A stretch of DNA of 64,000 bases from Desulfomonilia bacterium (GTDB taxonomy: Bacteria; Desulfobacterota; Desulfomonilia; UBA1062): assembly GCA_036567785.1 (NCBI GenBank), contig DATCTV010000062.1:310001-374000 (forward strand), in the 5' to 3' direction. Numbering within the stretch: position 1 is the first letter of the stretch; each line of letters opens with the position of its first letter. Under the pieces are notes generated by a model. It was not told where the DNA came from, ran no database searches, and was given only the letters and a program-made list of their open reading frames with translations. The translations under genes and the position numbers were made by a program. Of this stretch, positions 7,221 through 16,408 are shown one piece after another.

Positions 7221-8098
7221 TTAACGATACCCCCGGTCTCGTTGAGTACCACAGTGTATCTTCTTGTTGCCCAGCACGAATAGCTTATTGTCACGAAATA
7301 GCTTGCAGGATGTCTGCATATCCCGGCAATCTTTACGCCCAGCAGCGTTGTCTTTCCGCCAAGCCCCATAGGGCCTATCCCCAGATTATTCGCCTCTTCA
7401 AGCAGAAGCTTTTCAAGCCCTGCAAGCACTTCATCTGGATTTGTATCATCGAGCCTTCTGAAAAGCTGCTCCTTTGCGACATGATAACCGGATGCCCGGT
7501 CACCTCCGATGCAGACTCCGAGAATACCAGGCGCACAGCCTTTGCCCTGGGCCCTGAACACGGCATCGAGCACGCATCGCCTTACGCCTTCAAGGTCTCT
7601 GCCTGCATTAAGCGTTACATCCGGCAGGCTGTATTGTGTGCTGACATTTTCCGATCCGCCGCCCTTGAGCATCAGACTCACCTGTGTCTGTCCGCCGTAT
7701 GGTTCGAAATGGATTTGAGGGACATGCTCGCCTGTATTGTCGCCCGTGTTTTTACCAGTCAGCGAATTTACGCAGTTCTGCCTTAGGATACCGTCACGGG
7801 TAAGTTCTCTTATGGCCTTGATCAAAGACTTCCTTATTTTTGTTGCGACAGCCGCGTCGGAGCGAATCACTGCGAATATGGAACCGGTATCCTGGCAGAT
7901 CGGCAGGTTTTTATTTTCAGAAAGCCCGGCGCTTTTGATGATTGTATCCAGAGTCTCATATGCAAGCGAAGACATGCTTTCATTCTGAAGGGCATTTTCA
8001 AGCGATGAGAGAACATCATCGGAAATAACGATGCTGGCCTTTTTTACAAGCTCAAGCATGTTGGGATAAAGATTCTCCATAGACGTTATGATTATCAC
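7211..8098 (-). CDS. fumA': Fumarate hydratase class I, alpha (N-terminal) subunit
   Basis: Alpha subunit of the same enzyme, 295 residues from a GTG at 8098, or 289 from the ATG at 8080; neither has a clear ribosome binding site. It carries the cluster-binding C-Q-D-T-G motif (Cys68), the R-Q-N-C-V-N-S cysteine and the G-K-G-C-A-P-G-I-L-G-V-C-I-G-G-D-R stretch diagnostic of the Fumerase domain. The cluster is a catalytic [4Fe-4S] with one open iron site. It is first in a minus-strand operon with the beta subunit and an SDR. A long inverted repeat lies just upstream. Confidence 0.92.
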   Translation of the reverse strand: MIIITSMENLYPNMLELVKKASIVISDDVLSSLENALQNESMSSLAYETLDTIIKSAGLSENKNLPICQDTGSIFAVIRSDAAVATKIRKSLIKAIRELTRDGILRQNCVNSLTGKNTGDNTGEHVPQIHFEPYGGQTQVSLMLKGGGSENVSTQYSLPDVTLNAGRDLEGVRRCVLDAVFRAQGKGCAPGILGVCIGGDRASGYHVAKEQLFRRLDDTNPDEVLAGLEKLLLEEANNLGIGPMGLGGKTTLLGVKIAGICRHPASYFVTISYSCWATRRYTVVLNETGGIVKWI

Positions 8099-8133
8099 AA
8101 AGGTGCTAATTTTACTATGTTAATAGTAGAGAT

Positions 8134-8195
8134 AGCTGATAAGCTGTTAAGCAAAATCTGAAAATTTTATAAATCTGCTTAACAGCTAATCAGCT
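8134..8195. repeat. 20-bp inverted repeat upstream of fumarase
   Basis: Arms at 8134-8153 (AGCTGATAAGCTGTTAAGCA) and 8176-8195 match as reverse complements in 19 of 20 positions, with a 22-nt AT-rich loop. The hairpin lies between the fumarase start and the divergent tRNA-Val promoter. Further AGCTG/CAGCT words continue to 8218. It may be a dispersed repeat or a regulatory structure in the fumarase leader. Confidence 0.8.
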
Positions 8196-8227
8196 CAACA
8201 GCTGCAAGCTCATAAGCTAAAATCTCC

Positions 8228-8256
8228 TTGACATAAAAAAGCTGTACTGATTAAAC
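8228..8256 (+). promoter_or_regulatory. Sigma-70-type promoter of tRNA-Val(CAC)
   Basis: A perfect -35 TTGACA at 8228-8233 and a -10 TTAAAC at 8251-8256 are separated by 17 bases. Transcription would start about 10 bases before the tRNA. Confidence 0.5.
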
Positions 8257-8272
8257 ACGAAGAATCGTAAAC

Positions 8273-8347
8273 GGGTCGTTAGCTCAGCGGGAGAGCGCTA
8301 CCTTCACACGGTAGAAGTCACTGGTTCAATCCCAGTACGACCCACCA
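8273..8347 (+). tRNA. tRNA-Val (anticodon CAC)
   Basis: Full cloverleaf: acceptor GGGTCGT (8273-8279) pairs with ACGACCC (8337-8343). The anticodon stem CTACC/GGTAG encloses the loop TTCACAC, giving anticodon CAC for GUG codons. A T-loop TTCAATC is present. The 3' CCA is encoded in the DNA. The gene stands alone, divergent from the fumarase operon. Confidence 0.95.
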
Positions 8348-8368
8348 GCCTTTCAAAATGTACATATC

Positions 8369-11300
8369 CTACTTTGCAGCATCGTTACCGGCATCCTTCA
8401 TGATCCCGTAATTGACTCCGTAGCATATGGCAAAAGTTACGATGTTGTTTTCCTTCATGAAATCAGAGCTCCAGGGCAGGTCGGCTGCAGTAGCACCTTC
8501 TTTAGGAAGGAAAAGGTAGATCGTGTCGGTTATCTGCTTCGGGTTGCCGATATCCTTGTACTTTATCATCTGATAATCCCAGATCCATTCGTTCCTGTCT
8601 GAAAGTGTTGTGCTTGTGGCGTTCGTAACATTGACAAAGCGCTCTTTTACGAACGGGAGCTTCAGTCTTACTTTCTTGCTTTTACTCTCGATATTCCTCT
8701 TCGTGTCCGTAATCGTAAACCTGTCGGTTTCGCTGGTGGCCGTGTTTACCTTGATGACTTTCACATCGTATTTCTTATTGGACAGAGAGTTCTGATACCA
8801 GAGATCGCCCCTGTCGTCCTTTACCCATTTTTCGATGTCGTCATTCGCATAAAACGCAGGCAGGCCCTTGACGACTTCATTCCAGCTTGCATCAAGCCCG
8901 CCGAAAACAGCATCCGCTGAATCCGGATTGCTGATGTCATAGCACAGATAGGAATACTTGCTGGTGTCAGCCGGAAGCACGACAGGCAGTACCGTTTGGC
9001 TGATAAAATCAACGGCGCCTTTGGGAGACATTATCTTTAAAGGCTCTTTGCCGTCCTTGTTTCTGGTTTCATAGAGGTAATAGTTTATATATGTGGGCGC
9101 TCCAATGATCCATGCGCTGTTTTTCCCGTAGGATTCTATTGAGACGGTCTGTGAAGCATAGAGATCAATCTGTTTTGTCGTGCTGTCGATTACGCTTTTT
9201 GAAAGCATGCTTGACCTCATGAAACTCATATTCGCAGACTTCCACTCCTTGTTCGTTGTCGATGCGGTGCCGAATGTGGATGCATAAATCATGCTGCTTA
9301 CATCACTCGAAGTAGTTGCAAGCGTGAATCTGCTGGCATTTGCCGTCTTGTCGTCATACCTTGGCGGAACACCGAAAACAACTCCTACAGGCCTGAACCT
9401 GCCGAGACTGAAGGTTTTATAATTCTTGTCTTCTTCTTCGGATGATATGAATTTCAGCCCTGAATCCGTGATTGCCCTCCAGTCCGGGCCATGGCCGTAC
9501 CAGTATCTGTCCAGATAACGCAGCTCGTCGGCAAATCCTTCTTCCATTTTCTTAGATGGTGTGAAACCGATGTTATGGTACATGAGAGATGGAAGCCTTT
9601 CGAAATTAAACATTTTTTTGACGCTCACGATTGAATCGCCGCTGAAATAAAAATTTTCCAGAGCTTCGTCAGAAGTGTAAACGGGTATGAAAAAAATATC
9701 GTATCTTGGAGAAAGTTTTGTTTCATTGAAACAGAAGCCGGTTACAAAACCCACTTTTCCGTCAACGGTTGCATAGCATACATCGCTCATCCATTTGTCA
9801 TTATAGGGAGCACGATCTATCAACACATCGTCTTTGCGCACAGGTGTGCTGTTCTTCATGGTGTCCAGGTTGACGGCATAGCAATTCAGCGCGACATGCT
9901 GATTATTGTCTTTATCAGTTCTGGAAGTCCTTATGAAAACGCCTATGCTGTTCGTATCCGGGATCCTTCTTATCCTTACTTCATAATTGCTGTCATCTAC
10001 CGTAATTTCGTTGCCGGAAATCGATTCTGCTCGTGGATCTGTACGTGAATATTTCCAGAGCCTGTATGACTTAGAAGTTTTGCCGTCTTTTACAGACAGT
10101 ACATAGAAGTAATCATCGTCAACCACAGGACAGACTTTGAGACTGTTTTCAGTATCGCTGTCAGAAAAGACCGTTACTTTAGAGCTTTTGAAATCATCCA
10201 GGTTTGAATATTCTTTTAAAACAAGCTTTCCGGGCTCACTGCTGTCCAGCACGAACATTGAACTGCCGTACTGGCATGTCATTTCTCCGCCCGGAACCCG
10301 CACCAGTTTTGTAACAACACTGCACGCTCCCGGCCAGCCGTTGTCATCAAGGCCGCACTTGAGGAGTTCGCTGAACTCTTCTTCATAAAACAGGTAATTG
10401 TCAATTCTGGCGGCGTTGTTTCCGCTGCCGAAACCATTGCCTGCGGATGGTTTCTGTGGCGGATTCTGCGTCGAACGGACAGCTTCAGCCTCAAGCGCTG
10501 CCGCTGTTGCTGTTTTAACTGTTACATCGAGCGTCTTTACACCTTCGGTATCAATATAAAATGCCATGCCGTCTTTCTGGACAAGTGCGAAACCGTCCGA
10601 GAAATCAGCCGCCTCGTCAAACTGATGGGTGATTACATCCCGGCCCTTTGGATTAATATAACCCCATTTGCCGTTTTCTTTTACTGCAGCGAGCTTTTCA
10701 CTGAACTGTTTTGCATCCTCATATTGGGGGTTGATCTTGTATCTGCCTTTCTTATCAACAAATCCCCACTTACTCTCAACCCTCACCGGGGCGAGGCCTT
10801 CGCTGAACTCTCCGGCCTCGTCGAACTGTGCTTCAATGTATAACTCCCCGTTGGTGTCAATAAAACCCCACTGGTTTTCGAGGTTCTTTACCGGAGCCAG
10901 ACCCTCCTGAAATTCACCTGCATCCAGCCAGAGCCTTTCCAGGACAAACTTGTTTTTCTTGTTTATGAATCCCCATTTGCCAACGCGTTTCGCCGGAGCC
11001 AGGCCCGAATTGAAACCCTTGAGATCCTGGTACGAATAGTCGATGACCAGCCTGCCCTTCTTGTCTATCATTCCCCATGCATTTCCCTTTTTGACAGGAG
11101 CGTAGCCGCCCCTGAATGGCCTGGCGCCGTCATATTTCGGATTTATGACATAAAGCCCTTTTTTGTTTATGTATCCCCATTTTTCCTTATCGACCCTTGC
11201 AGGGGCAAGGTCGGTATCGAACGATCCGATTTCCTTGAAGATGAATTTGATTACAACCTTGCCCGCAGTATTGATGAATCCCCACTGACCGCCCGAGCTT

Positions 11301-11464
11301 ACGCCCGCAAGCCCGCCAGCGAAGCTGAGCAGCTTCTCGACTGTGCTTACTGTTTCTGGCTTGCCTGCAGGTTCAGCTGCATGGACGGAAAGCGATGAAA
11401 CAAGAAGAAGTATAATGAGAAGGCTTATCTTCCATGAGGAAATTCCTTTGGTTGTATGGTTCAT
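8369..11464 (-). CDS. Secreted WG-repeat protein
   Basis: 1031 residues with a signal peptide ending near A-V-H-A-A (written V-H-A-A, about residues 27-30). The N-terminal 300 residues hold about seven to eight copies of the 'WG repeat' (W-G-x-I-N-x-x-G-x-x-V-I, then a F-x-x-A-x-x-F-x-x-G-L-A-P segment). This beta-rich repeat is common in secreted or surface proteins of bacteria. The remaining 700 residues match no family I know. They are Asp-, Tyr- and Ser-rich, with alternating strand-like segments that could be a propeller or extended beta structure. Start set by AGGAGG before the ATG. No enzymatic motif is visible. It stands alone between a tRNA and etfA; role unknown. Confidence 0.85.
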   Translation of the reverse strand: MNHTTKGISSWKISLLIILLLVSSLSVHAAEPAGKPETVSTVEKLLSFAGGLAGVSSGGQWGFINTAGKVVIKFIFKEIGSFDTDLAPARVDKEKWGYINKKGLYVINPKYDGARPFRGGYAPVKKGNAWGMIDKKGRLVIDYSYQDLKGFNSGLAPAKRVGKWGFINKKNKFVLERLWLDAGEFQEGLAPVKNLENQWGFIDTNGELYIEAQFDEAGEFSEGLAPVRVESKWGFVDKKGRYKINPQYEDAKQFSEKLAAVKENGKWGYINPKGRDVITHQFDEAADFSDGFALVQKDGMAFYIDTEGVKTLDVTVKTATAAALEAEAVRSTQNPPQKPSAGNGFGSGNNAARIDNYLFYEEEFSELLKCGLDDNGWPGACSVVTKLVRVPGGEMTCQYGSSMFVLDSSEPGKLVLKEYSNLDDFKSSKVTVFSDSDTENSLKVCPVVDDDYFYVLSVKDGKTSKSYRLWKYSRTDPRAESISGNEITVDDSNYEVRIRRIPDTNSIGVFIRTSRTDKDNNQHVALNCYAVNLDTMKNSTPVRKDDVLIDRAPYNDKWMSDVCYATVDGKVGFVTGFCFNETKLSPRYDIFFIPVYTSDEALENFYFSGDSIVSVKKMFNFERLPSLMYHNIGFTPSKKMEEGFADELRYLDRYWYGHGPDWRAITDSGLKFISSEEEDKNYKTFSLGRFRPVGVVFGVPPRYDDKTANASRFTLATTSSDVSSMIYASTFGTASTTNKEWKSANMSFMRSSMLSKSVIDSTTKQIDLYASQTVSIESYGKNSAWIIGAPTYINYYLYETRNKDGKEPLKIMSPKGAVDFISQTVLPVVLPADTSKYSYLCYDISNPDSADAVFGGLDASWNEVVKGLPAFYANDDIEKWVKDDRGDLWYQNSLSNKKYDVKVIKVNTATSETDRFTITDTKRNIESKSKKVRLKLPFVKERFVNVTNATSTTLSDRNEWIWDYQMIKYKDIGNPKQITDTIYLFLPKEGATAADLPWSSDFMKENNIVTFAICYGVNYGIMKDAGNDAAK

Positions 11465-11573
11465 CTTTTCCTCCTGAAATATCGGGTTATAATGCTTTTC
11501 GTCAGGAGATGCTTATTTCTTTATTATATGTCCTGGCAGATATATCACTGATATGGAAGGGGCCGACTGGAAA

Positions 11574-12461
11574 CTATGACACCCTGCTCAATTCCTCTAT
11601 AAGGACAGGAAGGAACTTTTCCAGGTCTTCCACAATGCAGTAATGGGAATAATTGAATATTGCCGCATGAGGGTCTTTGTTGATTGATACTATCAGGGAC
11701 GAATCTTTCATCCCGGCAATGTGCTGGGGCGAACCCGATATGCCGCATGCGATGTAGAGCTTTGGTCTGACGGTTTTTCCCGTGAGGCCGACCTGGTTTC
11801 TGTACGGCAGCCAGCCCGCATCTATGACGAGCCTTGAGCCCGCAACTGCAGAGCGGGAAAACAGCCCGGCCAGCGTCCTTATAAGCTCCAGGTTTTCAGG
11901 CTTTCCGATGCCGCGGCCTGCCGATACTATGACATCAGCTTCTGTTATGGGCAAACCCGTTTCCGATGAGTCCTTATTGAATATTTCCAGACTTTTTATT
12001 CCGTACTCAAGGGTAATTTCCCCCAATGAAGGATAAGGCAAGTCTGATGCCGGGGGCAGGGGAGTGGTATCAGCTGTTTTGAATACTCCCTGCATTATGG
12101 ATATGATTGCGGGATATTTCGGGATTACCTCAATTACAGCCTTTCCGCCAAGGAAAGGCCGCAGAAGCCTTGGTGAACCGCTCTTCATGTTAATTCCCGT
12201 CACTGTTGTAAAGCATGAAGCGCCGAGCTTTGCCGCAAGAAACGCTGCCATGCCCGAACTGCTCGATGTTTCATGGAATATTATGGCATCCGGTCCCAGT
12301 TCTTTAAACAGTATCACCGCATTGTTCATTAAGGCTTCGGGATTGCATTCAAAATCATCAGGGAGGCTCAATAGCATGGTCATGTCAGCACCCAGAAGCG
12401 AAGCGAGTGCTGCAGGTTCACGTGAATCACATCCCGATTCCGTAAGGATTACAGCAAACAT
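11574..12461 (-). CDS. etfA: Electron transfer flavoprotein, alpha subunit
   Basis: 295 residues, slightly short for the family. The C-terminal FAD-binding half is clear: S-A-G-R-G-I-G near 184-190, V-G-L-T-G-K-T-V-R-P-K-L-Y-I-A-C-G-I-S-G with A-G-M a few residues on, and I-N-K-D-P-H-A-A-I-F. The N-terminal half is more divergent. With EtfB it carries electrons from acyl-CoA dehydrogenases to the membrane quinone pool or to other acceptors. The start overlaps etfB by 13 bases. The neighbouring divergent cluster encodes an acyl-CoA dehydrogenase, its likely electron donor. Confidence 0.92.
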   Translation of the reverse strand: MFAVILTESGCDSREPAALASLLGADMTMLLSLPDDFECNPEALMNNAVILFKELGPDAIIFHETSSSSGMAAFLAAKLGASCFTTVTGINMKSGSPRLLRPFLGGKAVIEVIPKYPAIISIMQGVFKTADTTPLPPASDLPYPSLGEITLEYGIKSLEIFNKDSSETGLPITEADVIVSAGRGIGKPENLELIRTLAGLFSRSAVAGSRLVIDAGWLPYRNQVGLTGKTVRPKLYIACGISGSPQHIAGMKDSSLIVSINKDPHAAIFNYSHYCIVEDLEKFLPVLIEELSRVS

Positions 12462-13231
12462 GGTCTCACCTTGACAAGAGAATGCTCATTCAGGATCTGC
12501 ACCAGACGACCGGCCTTGACCTCGGGTGTTCCTTCTATGAAGGTGCCTTTTGAGGATACGTCAGGATAATGAAGGGTGAAGCTGTCATCTTGTTTAAGGT
12601 CAAGATCCGGTTTGAACGTATTTAAAGGCTGCTTCCTTGCCCTTAATACATTGCTCAGTGACGGGTACCTGGGCCGGTTAATGCCAGTCTGGACGGTAAT
12701 AAGGCACGGCAGTTTTATCCTGAGCATCTGTCTTCTTGAACCGCTCAGTTCGCGTTCGACTGTGGCATGACTGATCTCTGGATCAATTTTTATTGAAACG
12801 GCCTGTACTGTGAACGGTACATCAATCATCGCCGCAATCATGGGCCCGACCTGAGACTGCATACTGTCTTCGGACATTACACCGCAGAGAATCAAATCGT
12901 ATGAATGCGCTTTTGCATGAGCTGATATGGCCGCCGAAGTGGATGGTGCATCTGCAAAACCTTCAGGAGAGAGAACATGAAAACCCTCATCCGCTCCTGT
13001 CTCAAGGGCCCTTCTAACGGTACGGGCGGCTCTTGCCGGGCCGAAGGTCAGCGCATGCACCGCAGTGTCAGGCAGGATGTCCTTTATCTTGAGCGCTTCT
13101 TCCAGTGCATGCTCGTCATAGCGGTTCATCCTGAAGGAAGCCTTCGATTCATCTATCCATTTGCCTCTTTCATCCAGCGTTATCTGTGAGCCGGTGTCAG
13201 GGACTTCCTTTATGCAGACGAGTATATTCAT
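12449..13231 (-). CDS. etfB: Electron transfer flavoprotein, beta subunit
   Basis: 260 residues beginning with the family signature (I-L-V-C-I-K-E-V-P-D-T near residues 3-13) and M-N-R-Y-D-E-H-A-L-E-E-A-L. A G-A-D-E-G-F segment and the V-E-R-E-L-S-G-S-R-R-Q recognition-loop region also fit. EtfB holds AMP in ordinary ETFs or NAD/FAD in bifurcating ones; the sequence alone does not settle which. First gene of a two-gene minus-strand operon, divergent from the acyl-CoA dehydrogenase cluster with 89 bases between them. Confidence 0.93.
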   Translation of the reverse strand: MNILVCIKEVPDTGSQITLDERGKWIDESKASFRMNRYDEHALEEALKIKDILPDTAVHALTFGPARAARTVRRALETGADEGFHVLSPEGFADAPSTSAAISAHAKAHSYDLILCGVMSEDSMQSQVGPMIAAMIDVPFTVQAVSIKIDPEISHATVERELSGSRRQMLRIKLPCLITVQTGINRPRYPSLSNVLRARKQPLNTFKPDLDLKQDDSFTLHYPDVSSKGTFIEGTPEVKAGRLVQILNEHSLVKVRPCLL

Positions 13232-13320
13232 GAGTTAATGTTCGCATTCTCATTATTAAAAGGCAAGCCTTTATGGGCTGCTGCTTGACATGACCATGAC
13301 TTTACCGCATGAATCATTAA

Positions 13321-14028
13321 ATGAGCATGATATACCTTGTAAGGCACGGACAGGCGTCATTCGGAAAGGCAAATTATGATGTGCTTTCGGATGTAGGCAT
13401 AAAACAGTCGGGAATTCTCGCGCGATATTTCATAAAGACCGGGGTAACATTCGACGCTGTTTATTCGGGCAGTATGGACAGGCAGTTACGGACTGCCGAA
13501 ATCATCATTAATGAATTCGCCTTAAGCGGCATAAGCCTGCCTGAGCTTGATGTCATGCCGGAATTCAACGAGTATGACTCGAAATCCATCATAACGGCTC
13601 TGGCCCCTGAACTGATTGAAGAAGACCCGGCGATAAAAAGCTCATTTGATAAGATCTTTACAGACCGCAAGGCGTTTCAGAAAATATTTGAGCGTTCCAT
13701 GTTGAAGTGGGTGTCAAAGGGGGACGCATGTGAGGGCATTGAAAGCTGGAATTCTGTTAAGACTCGTGTTTCTCTCGCAGTTTCCAGAATAACTTCCGTT
13801 TATGGCGGCGGTAAGACTATTCTCATTGTTGCATCCGGCGGCACGATTTCGGCCTGCATAGAGGATGTGACAGGCATCGGTGATGAGGCGGCCCAGCATC
13901 TCTGCTGGCAGATCGCAAATACTTCGGTTTCGAAGCTTGTCTATAATGAGGAGCGCATCACCCTCAGAACATTCAATGCCTGGCCGCATCTCGAAGACGG
14001 ATACAGGGAAATGATTACTTTCAGATGA
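13321..14028 (+). CDS. Histidine phosphatase family protein
   Basis: 235 residues of the phosphoglycerate-mutase-like superfamily. The catalytic R-H-G-Q motif is at residues 8-11, and a second conserved region has I-V-A-S-G-G-T-I near 174-181. There Ser replaces the second histidine of the usual V-x-H-G-G, which is notable, so activity may be altered. It is the first gene of a run with acyl-CoA dehydrogenase, an APH-like kinase and an SDR. In a pathway that phosphorylates an acyl-CoA intermediate, a phosphatase could have a repair or recycling role; that is speculation. Confidence 0.85.
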   Translation: MSMIYLVRHGQASFGKANYDVLSDVGIKQSGILARYFIKTGVTFDAVYSGSMDRQLRTAEIIINEFALSGISLPELDVMPEFNEYDSKSIITALAPELIEEDPAIKSSFDKIFTDRKAFQKIFERSMLKWVSKGDACEGIESWNSVKTRVSLAVSRITSVYGGGKTILIVASGGTISACIEDVTGIGDEAAQHLCWQIANTSVSKLVYNEERITLRTFNAWPHLEDGYREMITFR

Positions 14029-14117
14029 GTTTGAAAAATATTGAGTTTGATGCAGCAGTGCTTGCGCAAAAAATAACATAGGCATATCATTTCTTAATCA
14101 AGCCGATGGAGGTCAGA

Positions 14118-15311
14118 ATGGATTTTACCGTGACAGAAAAAATGCAGGCCATCCTTTCCATGATCCGTGAATTCGTCGACAATGAACTGATCCCCCTTGA
14201 ACCTGAATTTGTAAACAAGGAGTTCAGGGACATGCTTCCGGTCCTGGAAGAGAAACGCAGGGCGGTCAAGCAGATGGAGCTCTGGGCGCCCAATCACCCA
14301 AAGGAATACGGCGGCATGGGGCTTGACCTGATGGAGCATGCGCTTGTGTCCGAAGAACTGGGCCGCACACCTCTCGGGCATTATGTCTTCAACTGCCAGG
14401 CTCCCGATGCCGGCAATATAGAGATACTGCACAAATACGGCACCGAAAAGCAAAAGGAGGAATACCTGAAGCCCCTTATCGAGGGCAAGATCAGGAGCTG
14501 CTTCTCGATGACCGAGGTGGAGCTTCCCGGCTCGAACCCTGTAATGATGGATACGACCGCTGTAAAGGATGGCGGTGATTATGTGATAAACGGCCAGAAA
14601 TGGTACACGAGTTCGGCGGACGGTGCGAAGTTCGCAATAGTCATGGCAGTTACCAACCCTGAACAGTCACCGTACATGCGGGCCAGCATGATAATCGTGC
14701 CTACCGATACTCCCGGCTTCAACCTCGTGCGCAACATCCCGGTAATGGGTCATGAAGGCAGCGATTACGCGAGCCACGCGGAGATCCTGTACCAGTCGTG
14801 CAGGGTGCCGCAGGAGAACCTGCTCGGGCCTGAAGGGTGGGGCTTCGTGATCGCGCAGGAAAGGCTCGGACCGGGCAGGATCCATCACTGCATGAGATGG
14901 CTGGGCATATGTGCAAGGTCTTATGACCTCATGTGCAGCCGTGCAGCCAAGAGGCTTATATCACCTGACGGGAAAACTCTGGCCTCGAAGCAGATCATCC
15001 AGACATGGGTAGCCGAAAGCGCCGCCGACATACAGGCGGCAAGACTCATGACCCTTCATGCGGCATGGAAAATAGAGACCGAAGGTGCAAAGGCCGCCAG
15101 AGACGATATAGCGCTCATAAAATTCGTTGTCGCGAACGCCATGCAGCGCGTCATCGATCGCGCACTGCAGGTGCACGGGGGGCTCGGCATGACCGATGAC
15201 ACCATACTGGCATATTTCTACCGCCATGAACGGGCGGCCAGGATATATGACGGAGCAGATGAGGTTCACAAGGTCTCCTTCGGCAGAAGGGCCTTGAAAA
15301 ACTACGCATGA
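14118..15311 (+). CDS. Acyl-CoA dehydrogenase, ACAD10/11-like
   Basis: 397-residue FAD enzyme with the full three-domain acyl-CoA dehydrogenase layout: N-terminal helices, the C-F-S-M-T-E-V-E and W-Y-T-S-S-A middle region, and a C-terminal helical domain with Q-V-H-G-G-L-G. The start at 14118 is preferred over 14106 because GGAGGT lies between them. The site that holds the catalytic Glu in medium-chain enzymes (Y-E-G-T) here reads Y-D-G-A-D-E-V-H (Asp378), as in ACAD10/ACAD11-type proteins (A-D-G-P-D-E-V-H). An APH-like kinase follows 13 bases later. In the human proteins these two domains are fused. Confidence 0.92.
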   Translation: MDFTVTEKMQAILSMIREFVDNELIPLEPEFVNKEFRDMLPVLEEKRRAVKQMELWAPNHPKEYGGMGLDLMEHALVSEELGRTPLGHYVFNCQAPDAGNIEILHKYGTEKQKEEYLKPLIEGKIRSCFSMTEVELPGSNPVMMDTTAVKDGGDYVINGQKWYTSSADGAKFAIVMAVTNPEQSPYMRASMIIVPTDTPGFNLVRNIPVMGHEGSDYASHAEILYQSCRVPQENLLGPEGWGFVIAQERLGPGRIHHCMRWLGICARSYDLMCSRAAKRLISPDGKTLASKQIIQTWVAESAADIQAARLMTLHAAWKIETEGAKAARDDIALIKFVVANAMQRVIDRALQVHGGLGMTDDTILAYFYRHERAARIYDGADEVHKVSFGRRALKNYA

Positions 15312-15324
15312 AAAGGGATAAGAA

Positions 15325-16398
15325 ATGAGCGATGACTATATCGACAAGCCGAAGGATATCAGGCAGGGCGAGGAGATAGACCTTAAAAAGGTGGGCGCTT
15401 TTCTGAGGGACTCGATCCCGGGACTTGCCGGAGAGCTTGAGATCAAACAGTTCCCCAGCGGGTTTTCAAACCTTACATATCTTGTCACTTCAGGCGATAA
15501 GGAAATGATTCTGAGAAGGCCTCCATTCGGAACAAAGGCAAAATCGGCGCATGACATGGGGAGGGAGTTCAGGATGCTGAAGGCGCTCAAACCCGTGTTC
15601 CCGTATTGTCCGGAGGCCATACTTTATTCTGAAGATGAAAGCGTGATGGGCTGCCCCTTTTATGTAATGGAACGGCTCAAGGGAATTATCCTGAGAAAAG
15701 ACCTGCCCAGGGGCATGAACCTGTCAGCATCTCAGGCAAGAATGCTCTCGGAAAACCTCATCGATATCCAGCTCGACCTGCACTCTATCGATTATCATGC
15801 CATCGGCCTTGATTCTTATGGAAAGCCCGAGGGCTATGTAAAAAGACAGATTGAAGGATGGAGTGAAAGGTACAGGAAGGCAAGGACGCCGGATGTGCCC
15901 GATTTCGAACAGGTAATGGCATGGCTTGCCGAAAAAATGCCGCCGGACAGTTCTAAGCCGGGCATAATCCACAATGACTACAAGTTTGACAATGTTGTGC
16001 TTGACAAGGATGATCCTCTAAAAATCGTAGGCGTGCTCGACTGGGAGATGGCGACCATAGGCGACCCGCTCATGGACCTTGGAAGTTCGCTCGCCTACTG
16101 GGTTGAGAAGAACGATTCGCCCAACATGCTCATGATAAGGCTTATGCCTACCAATATCGACGGCATGATGACCCGTGAAGAGATTGTTCAAAGGTATTCG
16201 GAACGCTCGGGCATCAAAATAAGGAACTTCGATTATTATTATATCTTCGGTCTCTTCAGGCTCGCAGTGATCGCCCAGCAGATTTATTACCGCTTCTACA
16301 ACGGCCAGACAAAAGATGAACGCTTCGGCATGCTCAAATTCGCGGTTCAGATACTTGATGAAACGGCAAAAGCTGTTATCGAAAAATCAAAACTATAA
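15325..16398 (+). CDS. Phosphotransferase, aminoglycoside-phosphotransferase fold (ACAD10/LvaA-like kinase)
   Basis: 357 residues of the APH/choline kinase fold. Visible motifs are M-I-L-R-R-P-P-F-G near residues 56-64 (ATP-lysine region replaced by Arg as in this subfamily), the Brenner motif H-N-D-Y-K-F-D-N and the metal motif L-D-W-E-M-A-T-I-G-D-P. The closest named families are the N-terminal kinase domain of ACAD10/11 and LvaA of levulinate catabolism, which phosphorylate the 4-hydroxyl of 4-hydroxyacyl-CoA. True aminoglycoside resistance is unlikely given its place between an acyl-CoA dehydrogenase and an SDR. Confidence 0.88.
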   Translation: MSDDYIDKPKDIRQGEEIDLKKVGAFLRDSIPGLAGELEIKQFPSGFSNLTYLVTSGDKEMILRRPPFGTKAKSAHDMGREFRMLKALKPVFPYCPEAILYSEDESVMGCPFYVMERLKGIILRKDLPRGMNLSASQARMLSENLIDIQLDLHSIDYHAIGLDSYGKPEGYVKRQIEGWSERYRKARTPDVPDFEQVMAWLAEKMPPDSSKPGIIHNDYKFDNVVLDKDDPLKIVGVLDWEMATIGDPLMDLGSSLAYWVEKNDSPNMLMIRLMPTNIDGMMTREEIVQRYSERSGIKIRNFDYYYIFGLFRLAVIAQQIYYRFYNGQTKDERFGMLKFAVQILDETAKAVIEKSKL

Positions 16399-16408
16399 AG
16401 GTGGAATG

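Noticed and set aside
7199-7786. Plus-strand open frame of 195 codons antisense to fumarase
   Set aside because: It mirrors the conserved fumarase alpha subunit and has Cys/His-rich translation typical of shadow frames.
15325-16398. Aminoglycoside resistance gene
   Set aside because: The APH fold is present but the position between an ACAD and an SDR and the ACAD10-like motifs point to metabolism.
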